Assembly: GCF_013376005.1 (NCBI RefSeq)
Contig: NZ_JABMJK010000004.1
Coordinates: 434,001 to 498,000 of the forward strand
Origin: Duganella sp. SG902
GTDB lineage: Bacteria > Pseudomonadota > Gammaproteobacteria > Burkholderiales > Burkholderiaceae_D
DNA: 64,000 nt
Reading direction: 5' to 3'
Made by a program: the position numbers and the translations under genes. The notes beneath the pieces were generated by a model, which did not search any database, was not told where the DNA came from, and worked only from the letters and a program-made list of their open reading frames with translations. This document shows, in pieces, positions 45,791 through 54,262 of the stretch. Each line of letters starts with the position of its first letter. Positions within the stretch are counted from its first letter, which is position 1.

Positions 45791-45879
45791 CGTCATTCCG
45801 GCGAAAGCCGGAATCCATAGAGCGCGGGCGCCGTGTCAGCGCACGCGTTCCATGGGTTCCGGCCTGCGCCGGAACGACG
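45791..45879. repeat. REP/BIME-like double hairpin
   Basis: Two facing hairpins: ATTCCGGC-gaaa-GCCGGAAT (45795-45814) and GTTCCGGC-ctgc-GCCGGAAC (45856-45875), bounded by CGTC and GACG. This is the layout of bacterial interspersed palindromic elements of the type starting CGTCATTCCGGC. It lies between the NDH-2 gene 3' end and the start of the unknown 510-residue gene. Confidence 0.75.
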
Positions 45880-45887
45880 AGGTGGTT

Positions 45888-47159
45888 TTAGCGGTGTAGT
45901 CTTACCGGCGGCAGCACTTTTGCGCGCAGCCAGTCGGCCAGCGTGTGGGTCAGCATCGGCACGGTGCCATGCAGCTGCAACAGGTGCTTTTGATACAACA
46001 GCCGATACAGCACGCTCGCCATCGACCCGCCCACGCGGTAACTCCTGCCGGTGACAGGGCCGGTGAGCGCGCCCACCGCCGCCTGCTGGCCCAGCGAGAT
46101 CAGCGAGCCATAGTCGTGATAGCGGAAGTCCGGGCGCGGGGTGTCGTCCTTGCGCGCCAGCAGGTCGGCCAGGAACATGGCTTGCTGGTGCGCGACCTGC
46201 GCGCGCGGCGGCGTCGGGCCTTTGACCGGGCAGACGTAGTTGGCGCAGTCGCCCAGCGCATAGATGCGGCTATCGTTGGTCGATCGCAGACTGCTATCGA
46301 CCATGATTTTCTTCAGGTGATTGACACTCAGTCCCAGCGTGGCGCACAACGGTGGCGCTTCCACGCCGGCGGCCCACAAGGTCAGATCGGCCGGATGGGC
46401 CTTGCCTTCCGCGTCGGTGACGGCGCCGGCGCTGACGCTGGCTACGGCGGTGGAAGTCAGCACATCGATACCCAGCGAGCGCAGATGGCGTGCGGCCCGC
46501 TGCGCCTGCAGCGGATCGAGCTGCGGCAGCAAATGCTGCCCGCGTTCGATCAGCGTGATGCGGATATCCTGTTCCGGATCCAGTTCGTGCACGCGGTACG
46601 CGGCCAGCGTGCGCGCGGTGTTGCTCAATTCCGCCGCCAGCTCTACGCCGGTGGCGCCGCCGCCGACGATCACCACATTCACCGGCTTCTTATGTTCGCC
46701 GGCGTGGATGCAGGCGTCGAAGAAGCGGCGGCGGAAGTGTTCCGCATCGGCCACGCTGTCCAGCGTGAGCGCATGCTCCTGCGCGCCGGGCACGCCGAAG
46801 AAATTGGTGACGGAGCCCAGCGCCAACACCAGCTTGTCGTAGGCCAGCACGCGGCAGGCGCCTTCGCCGCCGTCGCGCGGCGACAGGGTGATGGTCTGGT
46901 GCGCGCGGTCCATGCACAGCATATCGCCCTGCACGAATTCGAAGTCATGATCCAGCGCCTGCGCGCTGAACGGCAGCTCGCTCACTTGCGGATCGCATTT
47001 TCCGGAAGCGACCGTGTGCAGCAAAGGCTTCCAGAAGTGGCCGGGCCAGCGGTCCACCAGCACGATACGCGCGCGCTTGGTGGTGCCGAGCGTGTCTCCA
47101 AGACGGGTGGCGAGTTCGAGCCCGCCCGCACCGCCGCCGACGATGACGATGGTTTCCAT
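45888..47159 (-). CDS. Type II NADH dehydrogenase-like FAD oxidoreductase
   Basis: A 423-residue NDH-2-type flavoprotein. It has the FAD-binding GGGAGGLELA near the N-terminus, a second dinucleotide motif GGGATGVELAAEL for NADH, DLTLWAAGVEAPPL, and YALGDCANYVC for FAD. The C-terminal amphipathic helix region (LADWLRAKVLPPVR) would bind the membrane. It transfers electrons from NADH to quinone without pumping protons. The gene stands alone, with the HAD gene 27 nt upstream on the same strand. Confidence 0.9.
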   Translation of the reverse strand: METIVIVGGGAGGLELATRLGDTLGTTKRARIVLVDRWPGHFWKPLLHTVASGKCDPQVSELPFSAQALDHDFEFVQGDMLCMDRAHQTITLSPRDGGEGACRVLAYDKLVLALGSVTNFFGVPGAQEHALTLDSVADAEHFRRRFFDACIHAGEHKKPVNVVIVGGGATGVELAAELSNTARTLAAYRVHELDPEQDIRITLIERGQHLLPQLDPLQAQRAARHLRSLGIDVLTSTAVASVSAGAVTDAEGKAHPADLTLWAAGVEAPPLCATLGLSVNHLKKIMVDSSLRSTNDSRIYALGDCANYVCPVKGPTPPRAQVAHQQAMFLADLLARKDDTPRPDFRYHDYGSLISLGQQAAVGALTGPVTGRSYRVGGSMASVLYRLLYQKHLLQLHGTVPMLTHTLADWLRAKVLPPVRLHR

Positions 47160-47186
47160 ATTGCGCCTCCAGTACAGATGAAAAAA

Positions 47187-47897
47187 CTATGCGGCCCGGT
47201 GCAGCCCCGCCGCGGGGCGTTGCTGATCCGGCGTGTAGGGGCTGGCCTGCAGCTCATGCAGGGCATCGAAGGTGATGAACTGGCGTGGGCGCACCACGTC
47301 GGTGCCGTATGGCGCGACGGAGACGGTCCACAGGCCGGCGTCGGCCGCCGCGCGCAGCGCCGGCACGGCCGTGTCGATGGCGATGGCGTTGTGCGGCGCC
47401 GCGCCGACCGCGCTCAGCGCGTGGACGTAAGGGCCGGCGCCGGTGGCGCTGTCGAAGCCGACACCGCCCGCGACCACGCTAAACAGGCTGGTGACGTCGG
47501 CGCCGAAGTAGCGGTCCAGCAGGGCGGAGGTGGCGGGCGCCGGCAGGTCGGTCAGGATGCAGATCTTGCAGCCGGCGTCCGCGGCGTCCTCGATCAGCGC
47601 CAGCGCGGCCGCTTGCGCCTGCGGTGGACGCGACAGGATCGCCTGGTGGAACTGGCGGTGCTTGTCCTCATACAGTTCCGCCACGCGCTGCTTCTCGCGC
47701 GACAGTGGCGGCACACCGACAACGGCAGCGATGGCGCGGGCGTAACCATGGGTGGCGGCCGCCGCGCGCAGCGCCGGCAAGGTCCAGCGTACCGACAGGC
47801 CGGCGTTGGCGAACGCCGCGTTGCAGGCCGCCAGATGCAGCGCCTCGGTATCGAACAGAACGCCGTCCAGTCCCAGGAAGATCACGTCTATGCTCAT
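47187..47897 (-). CDS. HAD-superfamily protein, CbbY-like, with altered active site
   Basis: A 236-residue HAD-fold protein of the CbbY/beta-phosphoglucomutase type. Motif I reads FLGLDGVLF where the family has FDLDGVLF, so the nucleophilic aspartate is replaced by glycine. Motif II (ILTDLP) is present. The usual KPxPD lysine motif is missing (TGAGPYVHAL), and the motif III/IV GDS segment reads AIDTAV. It is therefore probably catalytically dead or has another role. The ATG at 47897 is preferred to an upstream TTG at 47912. It is divergent from the LysR gene across 96 nt, a common CbbY-CbbR-like pairing. Confidence 0.85.
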   Translation of the reverse strand: MSIDVIFLGLDGVLFDTEALHLAACNAAFANAGLSVRWTLPALRAAAATHGYARAIAAVVGVPPLSREKQRVAELYEDKHRQFHQAILSRPPQAQAAALALIEDAADAGCKICILTDLPAPATSALLDRYFGADVTSLFSVVAGGVGFDSATGAGPYVHALSAVGAAPHNAIAIDTAVPALRAAADAGLWTVSVAPYGTDVVRPRQFITFDALHELQASPYTPDQQRPAAGLHRAA

Positions 47898-47993
47898 AGT
47901 ATTCTCGCTCAACGATGTCAGATGATTATCAATATAGGGGTAGAATGAACAAAAGAAAAATTAAAGATATTCGATAAACGATAAGGAATCCTT

Positions 47994-48929
47994 ATGTATC
48001 ATGCGAGTTTTCGCCAGCTACAGTCGCTGGTACTGGTGGGACGCCACGCGAGCGTGTCGCGCGCGGCCGACGCCATGCACCTCACGCAGCCCGCCGTATC
48101 GTTGCAAATCCGCACACTGGAGGAGATCGCCGGCATTCCGCTCACGCGCAAGGTGGGGCGCAACATCCAGCTGACGGCGGCCGGCGAGGTGATGGCGGAA
48201 TTCTCCGAGCGCATCCTGCGGCTGTGGGAGCAGGCCACCGACGAACTGGCGGCGCTGCAGGGCGTGACTTCCGGTACGCTGCGCATCGGCGCGGTAACCA
48301 CGGCGGAGCACTTGCTGCCGCCGATGCTGGTGCCGTTCACGCTGGAGCGGCCGGACGTGCGCCTCAAGCTGCAGGTCGGGAACCGCACCGAGATCATCAA
48401 CATGCTGGCGCGGCACGAGATCGAGCTGGCCATCATGGGCACGCCGCCGCGCGAGCTGCGCACCAACGCCGCCAAGTTCGCGCGCCATCCGATGGCCTTT
48501 GTCGCCAGTCCCTCGCACCCGCTGATGAGGAAGAGAAAAGTCACCCTCAACGACGTCATGGCGGCCAACCTGCTGGTGCGGGAGCGCGGCTCCGGCACGC
48601 GCACGGCGGTGGAGAAGCTGCTGCGCGAAGAAGGCCACGCGGCGGAATTCGGCTCCGAAGTATCGAGCAACGAGGCGATCAAGCGCATGGTGGCGGCGGG
48701 GCTGGGCGTGGGCTTTTTATCGGTGCACGCCTGCGGACTGGAATTCAAGGCCGGCCTGCTGGCCACGCTGCCGATCAAGCTGGTGGAGGCGGACTGGCAC
48801 ATCATGCACTTGAGCGACCAGCCGATTCCGAAAGTGGCGGCCTCGTTCCAGGATTTTGTGATCGAAAACGGCCAGGACCTGGTGGCGCGCGAGCTGGAAG
48901 GCTTCACCAGGCGCAAATCGTATCGGTAA
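47994..48929 (+). CDS. LysR-family regulator, CbbR-like
   Basis: A 311-residue LysR-type transcription factor. The N-terminal winged helix-turn-helix is VSRAADAMHLTQPAVSLQIRTLEE, followed by a LysR substrate-binding domain with GTLRIGAVTTAEHLLPPML and RERGSGTRTAVEKLL, close to CbbR/CfxR proteins. It is divergent from the HAD gene; LysR proteins often control the divergent neighbour. No Calvin-cycle genes are in the window, so the true target is open. GGAATCC precedes the ATG. Confidence 0.88.
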   Translation: MYHASFRQLQSLVLVGRHASVSRAADAMHLTQPAVSLQIRTLEEIAGIPLTRKVGRNIQLTAAGEVMAEFSERILRLWEQATDELAALQGVTSGTLRIGAVTTAEHLLPPMLVPFTLERPDVRLKLQVGNRTEIINMLARHEIELAIMGTPPRELRTNAAKFARHPMAFVASPSHPLMRKRKVTLNDVMAANLLVRERGSGTRTAVEKLLREEGHAAEFGSEVSSNEAIKRMVAAGLGVGFLSVHACGLEFKAGLLATLPIKLVEADWHIMHLSDQPIPKVAASFQDFVIENGQDLVARELEGFTRRKSYR

Positions 48930-48962
48930 AGCCACCTATACAGTGGTGGAAACTGTTTGCAT

Positions 48963-49012
48963 AAGTGTACTGGTCAGCGCCAGTACACTTGGTCGTACAA
49001 TGCAAGTACACT
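48963..49012 (+). promoter_or_regulatory. Palindromic operator at the LysE promoter
   Basis: A perfect 11-bp inverted repeat AAGTGTACTGG/CCAGTACACTT (48963-48973, 48980-48990) is followed by TACAAT (48996-49001, likely -10) and a third half AAGTACACT (49004-49012). The palindrome covers the expected -35, typical of a repressor or MocR/GntR-type operator. Hairpin function in RNA is an alternative. Confidence 0.6.
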
Positions 49013-49030
49013 CTACACACGGATATTGTC

Positions 49031-49627
49031 ATGTCGCTCGAATTGCTGCTGCCCCTGTGCACCTTTGCCGCCGTCAGTTCCATCACGCCCGGCCCGAACA
49101 ACGCCATGATCCTGGCCTCGGGTCTGAACTATGGCTTTGTGCGATCGCTGCCGCATCTGTTCGGCATTACCTGCGGCTTCGCGTTCATGATTTTCGCCAC
49201 CGGCATGGGGCTGCACGCGGTGTTTGAGCAGGTGCCGATGCTGCAGGTCGTGCTCAAATACGGCGGCGCCATCTACCTGCTTTGGCTGGCGTGGAAGCTG
49301 GCGCACGCGGCGCCGATGAGCGGCGAGCAGGCCGCCTTGTCCAAACCGATGGGCTTCTTCGGCGCGGCCGCCTTCCAGTGGATCAATCCGAAGGCATGGG
49401 TGATGGCCTTGAGCGCCTTGACCACCTATCTGCCGCAGGGCTTCAAGGTGGGCGACGTGGCGCTGTTGGCGGGAGTGTTCGGCGTGATCGGCATCTTCTG
49501 CGTGGGCGCCTGGGCGCTGTTTGGCGTGGCGATGCGCCGCGTGCTGCAGGACCCGCGTTCGGTCCGCATCTTCAATATCGTGATGGCACTGCTGCTGGTG
49601 GCGACCCTGTATCCGATGCTGGCCTGA
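49031..49627 (+). CDS. LysE-family exporter
   Basis: A 198-residue, six-helix LysE/RhtB family amino-acid exporter. The N-terminal SSITPGPNNAMILASGLNYG and the central FQWINPKAWVMAL motifs are diagnostic. It exports amino acids or related small molecules. The ATG at 49031 is chosen by homology; an in-frame upstream ATG at 48965 would lie inside the operator palindrome. Confidence 0.92.
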   Translation: MSLELLLPLCTFAAVSSITPGPNNAMILASGLNYGFVRSLPHLFGITCGFAFMIFATGMGLHAVFEQVPMLQVVLKYGGAIYLLWLAWKLAHAAPMSGEQAALSKPMGFFGAAAFQWINPKAWVMALSALTTYLPQGFKVGDVALLAGVFGVIGIFCVGAWALFGVAMRRVLQDPRSVRIFNIVMALLLVATLYPMLA

Positions 49628-49664
49628 TACCATAGCGGCTTTACCGGATTTTGAAGGATTGCCC

Positions 49665-50048
49665 ATGTTTCGTCGCACCGCGCTGTTGATCGCTACCTTG
49701 CTGGCCGGCGCCGCCCACGCCGCCACCTTGCCGTCGGACCTGATGCTGCCGGTGCCGGAACGCGCCGCGCGCGGTTATGTGGAAAGCTGGGTGTTCAGCA
49801 TCGAGATCGAATCGGACAAGCTGACCGGCATGGACGCCTGCCGCAAGATCCTGACCGAGCGCGGTTTCACGCCGACGCTGTCCAAAACCGCCAGCACGGC
49901 CGTGCCGGCGCTGCACTTCAAGGTTTCCGGCCGCAAGGAATATGCGCAGGCCAGCACCGAGGCCGATGACACGCTGGCCGCCGTGCGGCAGGCCCAATGT
50001 CCCGGCACCCTGAGCTGGAACGTCAGCGTCAAGCAGGGGCGCCGCTGA
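49665..50048 (+). CDS. Small periplasmic protein, unknown
   Basis: A 127-residue protein with signal peptide MFRRTALLIATLLAGAAHA. The mature part has two cysteines (MDACRKILTERG and QAQCPG) that could form a disulfide, and a mixed alpha/beta pattern. No family recognised. It lies 37 nt after the LysE gene and ends next to the convergent CYTH-CHAD gene. ATG 49665 is preferred to TTG 49659. Confidence 0.75.
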   Translation: MFRRTALLIATLLAGAAHAATLPSDLMLPVPERAARGYVESWVFSIEIESDKLTGMDACRKILTERGFTPTLSKTASTAVPALHFKVSGRKEYAQASTEADDTLAAVRQAQCPGTLSWNVSVKQGRR

Positions 50049-51527
50049 TCAGTGCCTGGCGTGCGGTAGCCGCAGCGCGTGCAGGCGGTCGCGGATCTGA
50101 TTCAGGTCGGCCGGCCGCGCGGCCTGCTGCGCCACCAGATAGCCGCGCGCGAACTGGATCGCGCCGGCCGATTGCGGATGCCGCTGCGCCAATTCCTGCA
50201 GCAGCCGTTCGGCCACCACCACGTCGTTGTGCTGTCCCAGTTCCTCCTGCACGGCGGCGAGGGTTTTCAGATAAGTGTGCGTTCCCTTGGCGCGATACAG
50301 CGAATGGAAGAACTCCAGCGCGTAGCGGGCGCGCTTGGCGGCGATGCGGGTGCGGTGGGCGCTGGCCGGATCATCCGCGTTCATGCGATTGGCGCGCTTG
50401 AGCAGCGACTTGTGCAGGTGCTGCATGCTCTGGCGCGAGAACCTGGCCGCCGCCCCATCCAGCAGCGGCGCGGCCTGCAGCATCCATGATCCCAGCGTCA
50501 GCATCAGATGCGTGTAGCGCGGCGCGCGTATCGCTTGCACGGCTTCGTGGCGTTTGGCGTGGGCGGTTTCCAGTGCCAGCGCTTGCAGTTCCATTTGCGG
50601 CGCGTCGATGCGCGACAACGTCGATGACAGCAGCACGTCCCAATCGCGCGCGGCGCCGAGCTGTGTGCCGAGCCAGCCGACATCCTCCAGCAGCGCCGGC
50701 GGGCAGGGCGCCACGGCGGAGAACAGCTTGAGCGCGGAGCGCAGGCGGCGCACGCCGACACGCATCTGATGCAGAGTTTCGGGATCGTGACCTTCCACCA
50801 CCGCGATCTCGTTGCGCTGGATGTGTTCCAGGCAGTTGCCGAGCACCGCCAGCAGGGCCTCGGACAAGCTGGCGCCGGCGTCCAGCTCCAGCGCCTGCGC
50901 GCGGAACGGCGCGTGGCCGGCTTCGCGCACCAGCATGTAGCCGCGCTGCGCCTTGTTGATATTGCTGATGCGTAGCGGGATGTCTTCCAGAAGTTGCAGG
51001 GCGAACGCGTACAGGCCGGCGGGATCGCCTTCCTTCAATTCCAGTTCGATCTCGTTGACCGGCACCTTGTGTGCCTTGCGCTCGATGTGGCCAACGTCCA
51101 GCGCGACCTCGATGCGGTTGCCGGCGCTTTCCACTTCCCAGGTATGACGCCGCACGTTCACCGTGAACAGCGATTCCAGGCGGTGCTTGAGATCGGGAGC
51201 ATCCAGCACGGACAACCAGTGCTCGTCATCGCCAACCAGCTTGCGCAGCTTGCCGAGGCGCGGCCAGCAGCGATCGACCACGCCCTCCCATTCGTTGCGG
51301 CTATGCAGGCCGCTTTGCACGCTGCCGCCGGCCTTCATGGTCTGTACCCATTCGCCGTCCTCCTTGCGCACGCGCAGGCCGGCGCCGTGACGCAGCAGAT
51401 GCAGATCGGGCGTGTCGAAATAGCGCGCGTTCAGTTGACGCACGCGCGCGGGCATGTCCAGCAGCGGGTGGTGCGGCAGCTTGTCGTTGTCCTCCGGAGA
51501 GAGCAGGAGTTTGAGTTCGACTTCCAT
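50049..51527 (-). CDS. CYTH-CHAD protein, inorganic triphosphatase
   Basis: A 492-residue protein. The N-terminal CYTH domain (1 to about 200) has the ExExK signature (EVELK) and RVRKEDGEW and ELELKEGD; the C-terminal CHAD domain has LHQMRVGVRRLRSALKLF and HRTRIAAKRARYALEFF. CYTH-CHAD proteins such as E. coli YgiF hydrolyse triphosphate, and CHAD domains bind polyphosphate. All acidic CYTH residues seen are intact. Single gene, convergent with the small periplasmic gene. Confidence 0.92.
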   Translation of the reverse strand: MEVELKLLLSPEDNDKLPHHPLLDMPARVRQLNARYFDTPDLHLLRHGAGLRVRKEDGEWVQTMKAGGSVQSGLHSRNEWEGVVDRCWPRLGKLRKLVGDDEHWLSVLDAPDLKHRLESLFTVNVRRHTWEVESAGNRIEVALDVGHIERKAHKVPVNEIELELKEGDPAGLYAFALQLLEDIPLRISNINKAQRGYMLVREAGHAPFRAQALELDAGASLSEALLAVLGNCLEHIQRNEIAVVEGHDPETLHQMRVGVRRLRSALKLFSAVAPCPPALLEDVGWLGTQLGAARDWDVLLSSTLSRIDAPQMELQALALETAHAKRHEAVQAIRAPRYTHLMLTLGSWMLQAAPLLDGAAARFSRQSMQHLHKSLLKRANRMNADDPASAHRTRIAAKRARYALEFFHSLYRAKGTHTYLKTLAAVQEELGQHNDVVVAERLLQELAQRHPQSAGAIQFARGYLVAQQAARPADLNQIRDRLHALRLPHARH

Positions 51528-51569
51528 CAGCGCAGTGTAGGCAAAACCGGCGGGCGGCGGCGCACGTTT

Positions 51570-52481
51570 TTAAGGCTGACGCGGCAGGGTTTGCAATAGT
51601 TGCGCCCAGGCAGGCACGGCGGCGCGCCAGAAGGCATCGATCGTTTCCGCCTGTATATCGAGCCCGAGGAAGCGCGCGGCCGGCAGCATGGCGTTGCGCA
51701 ACAATTGTTGCGGATCGCTGCCATCGTCGAAGGCGATCGCCCCGGTCTGCTTGGACATCTTGTCGCCGTTCTCGTTCAGCACCACCGGCACGTGCAGATA
51801 GCTGGGCCGCGGCAGTCCCAGCACCTGTTGCAGGTAAAGCTGGCGCGGCGTGGAATCGATCAAATCGACACCGCGCACGATGTCGGTGATGCCTTGCGCG
51901 CCGTCGTCCACCACCACCGCCAACTGATAAGCCCAATAGCGGTCGGCGCGGACGATGATGAAATCGCCCACCTCGGCGGTCAGGTCCTGGCGGTAGTGGC
52001 CGAACCAGCGGTCCTCGAACGACAGCACGCAGTGCGGCGACTGCGGCACTTTCACGCGCAGCGCACGGCCCACCTTGCCGGGCGCCAAGCCGTGGCGGCA
52101 GGTGCCGGGGTAGATCGGCGCGTGGTGGGGGCTGAGCGACTGGTTCACCTGCGAATCGGCGATCTCGCGGCGCGAGCAGCCGCAGGGGTAGACCAGGTCG
52201 CCCAATTGCTCCAGCGCCCGCTGGTAGAGCGGATAACGTTGGGTTTGCCAGGTCACCTCGCCATCCCACAGCATGCCGCAGCGTCGCAGCGACTGCAGGA
52301 TGTGCTGGTCGGCGCCCTCCACGTTGCGGGCGCCGTCCACGTCCTCGATGCGCACCAGCCACTGGCCGTGGTGGACCTTGGCGTCGAGATAGCTGGCGAT
52401 GGCGGCCACCAGCGAGCCGATGTGCAGGGGGCCGGTGGGCGAGGGCGCGAAGCGGCCGATGTAGGGAGGTCGAGCGGTCAT
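51570..52481 (-). CDS. gluQ: Glutamyl-Q tRNA(Asp) synthetase
   Basis: A 303-residue GluRS paralog lacking the anticodon-binding domain. It attaches glutamate to queuosine 34 of tRNA(Asp). Visible are RFAPSPTGPLHIGSL (HIGH-type), the zinc-site CGCSRREI plus a later CRHG, and GDKMSKQTGA (KMSKS-type). The ATG at 52481 is chosen by homology. It is divergent from the M28 peptidase gene, 67 nt apart. Confidence 0.93.
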   Translation of the reverse strand: MTARPPYIGRFAPSPTGPLHIGSLVAAIASYLDAKVHHGQWLVRIEDVDGARNVEGADQHILQSLRRCGMLWDGEVTWQTQRYPLYQRALEQLGDLVYPCGCSRREIADSQVNQSLSPHHAPIYPGTCRHGLAPGKVGRALRVKVPQSPHCVLSFEDRWFGHYRQDLTAEVGDFIIVRADRYWAYQLAVVVDDGAQGITDIVRGVDLIDSTPRQLYLQQVLGLPRPSYLHVPVVLNENGDKMSKQTGAIAFDDGSDPQQLLRNAMLPAARFLGLDIQAETIDAFWRAAVPAWAQLLQTLPRQP

Positions 52482-52548
52482 GCCGATATTTTCGCATACA
52501 ATGTGCGCGCGGAAATCCCGCACCGACCATTTACGCACTCAGGACATC

Positions 52549-54171
52549 ATGCAAAAAATGAAGACATCCTTAGCTGCCTCCGCACTGGCCATGAGCCTGG
52601 CGCTGGCAATCCCGGCTCACGCCGACGCGGGCAAGGCCGCGCTGGTGCAGGAGGCGCCGTTGCGCGCCCACCTGTCGTTCCTGGCCAGCGACCTGCTGGA
52701 AGGCCGCGGCACCGGCCAGCGCGGCGGCGACCTGACCGTGGCGTATCTGGAGGCGCAGGCCATGGCGCTGGGCCTCAAGCCGGGCAATGGCGACAGCTTC
52801 CGCCAGTCGGTGCGGATCGCCGGCGTGAAGACGCTGCCGGCCGAGAGCACGCTGAGGCTGGAAGCGGGCGGCAAGCCGCTCGACATCGCCTTCGGCAAGG
52901 ACTGGGTGTTCGCGCCGGGCGACGCGACCGCCGCGCACGACTTCAACGCCGAGCTGGTGTTCGTCGGTTACGGCATCACCGCGCCGGACGAGCAGTGGAA
53001 CGATTTCAAGGGCGTGGACCTGAAAGGCAAAGTGCTGGTCATGATGGTCAACGACCCGCAGCCGACCGCCGAGCAGCCGAACCGCTTCAACGGCAAAGGG
53101 CTGACCTACTACGGCCGCTGGACCTACAAATTCGAGGAAGCGCAGCGCCAGGGCGCGGCGGGCGTGCTGCTGATCCACACCACGCCGACCGCGTCGTACG
53201 GTTGGAGCGTGATCCAGAACAGCTGGTCGGGCGTGGAGCGTTTCCAGCTGGCGGCGGGCACGCTGGGCACGCCGCTGCAGGGCTGGATCACCGACGACAC
53301 CGCGCGCGCCCTGTTCACGGCGGCCGGGCAGGATCTGGACGCGCTGCGCGCCGCCGCCGAGAAAAAAGACTTCAAGCCGGTGCCCCTGGCGGCCAGGCTG
53401 AATGGCGAGATGAAGGCGGCGGTGCGCAAGGTCGAGCAATTCAACGTGGCGGCGGTGGTGCCGGGCACGGATCCCAAGCTCAAGGATGAAGTGGTGATCT
53501 ACAGCGCGCACTGGGACCACCTCGGCAAGCAGGGCGATACGGGCGATACCATCTTCAACGGCGCGGTGGACAACGCCTCCGGCTCGGCGGCGCTGCTGGC
53601 GATGGCGGAGCAGGCGCGCAAGGCGCCGGCCAAGCGCAGCCAGATGTTCCTGTGGGTGGCGGCGGAAGAGCAGGGGCTGCTGGGTAGCGCCGCGTACGCC
53701 TCGTCGCCGCTGTGGCCGATGGCGAAAACGGCGGCCAACCTCAACCTCGACAGCCTGAACTTCGTCGGCGCCACGCGCGACATCGGCGCGCAAGGCAGCG
53801 AGCGTACCGAGCTGGGCAAGCTGGCTGAAACGGCGGCCAAGGGCATGGGCCTGCAGATAGCGGCGGCCAAGCCCGACCTGGCGGGCGGCTACTTCCGCAG
53901 CGACCACTTCAACTTCGCCAAAAATGGCGTACCGGCGTTCTCGATCACCTCGGGCCGCGACTACATCAAGGACCCGGCGGGCGCCAAAGCCAAGGCCGAA
54001 GCCTACGGCAAGCGCTACCACCAGGTCAGCGACGAATACGACCCGGGCTGGGACCTGTCCGGGATGGTGCAGACCGCGCAATACACCCTGAACCTGGGCC
54101 GCCTGATCGCCGACGGCGCCAAGCTGCCCGAATGGAAAGCCGGCGACGCCTTCGCCGTCCCCCGCAACTAA
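52549..54171 (+). CDS. M28-family zinc metallopeptidase, secreted
   Basis: A 540-residue secreted peptidase. A signal peptide is at about 1-26 and a PA-domain insert at about 140-260 (ELVFVGYGITAPDEQWNDF). The M28 core has zinc ligands in YSAHWDHLG, DNASG, AAEEQGLLGS, LNLDSLN and FRSDHFNFAK. Such enzymes act as aminopeptidases in the periplasm or outside. An AGGACATC ribosome binding site precedes the ATG at 52549. The long hairpin follows the stop by 9 nt. Confidence 0.92.
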   Translation: MQKMKTSLAASALAMSLALAIPAHADAGKAALVQEAPLRAHLSFLASDLLEGRGTGQRGGDLTVAYLEAQAMALGLKPGNGDSFRQSVRIAGVKTLPAESTLRLEAGGKPLDIAFGKDWVFAPGDATAAHDFNAELVFVGYGITAPDEQWNDFKGVDLKGKVLVMMVNDPQPTAEQPNRFNGKGLTYYGRWTYKFEEAQRQGAAGVLLIHTTPTASYGWSVIQNSWSGVERFQLAAGTLGTPLQGWITDDTARALFTAAGQDLDALRAAAEKKDFKPVPLAARLNGEMKAAVRKVEQFNVAAVVPGTDPKLKDEVVIYSAHWDHLGKQGDTGDTIFNGAVDNASGSAALLAMAEQARKAPAKRSQMFLWVAAEEQGLLGSAAYASSPLWPMAKTAANLNLDSLNFVGATRDIGAQGSERTELGKLAETAAKGMGLQIAAAKPDLAGGYFRSDHFNFAKNGVPAFSITSGRDYIKDPAGAKAKAEAYGKRYHQVSDEYDPGWDLSGMVQTAQYTLNLGRLIADGAKLPEWKAGDAFAVPRN

Positions 54172-54173
54172 CA

Positions 54174-54260
54174 ATCCGGGGTCCTCCATTTCTACACGGC
54201 CTCAGCCGTAGCGGGACGCTACGGCTGAGGCCGTGTAGAAATGGAGGACCTGACCCCGGA
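54174..54260. repeat. Perfect 33-bp inverted repeat with TGACCCCGG end
   Basis: Bases 54181-54213 pair perfectly with 54217-54249 around a 3-nt loop. Beyond the stem, CCGGGG on the left can pair with CCCCGG on the right after a small bulge. The right arm end shares 19 nt with the copy at 7645-7665. It lies between convergent genes and can terminate both, but its length exceeds a normal terminator. Confidence 0.85.
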
Positions 54261-54262
54261 GT

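Noticed and set aside
45791..45879. Possible CRISPR repeat unit
   Set aside because: Only two facing hairpins, no regular repeat-spacer array and no cas genes; it fits a REP/BIME-type element. No CRISPR array was seen anywhere in the window.
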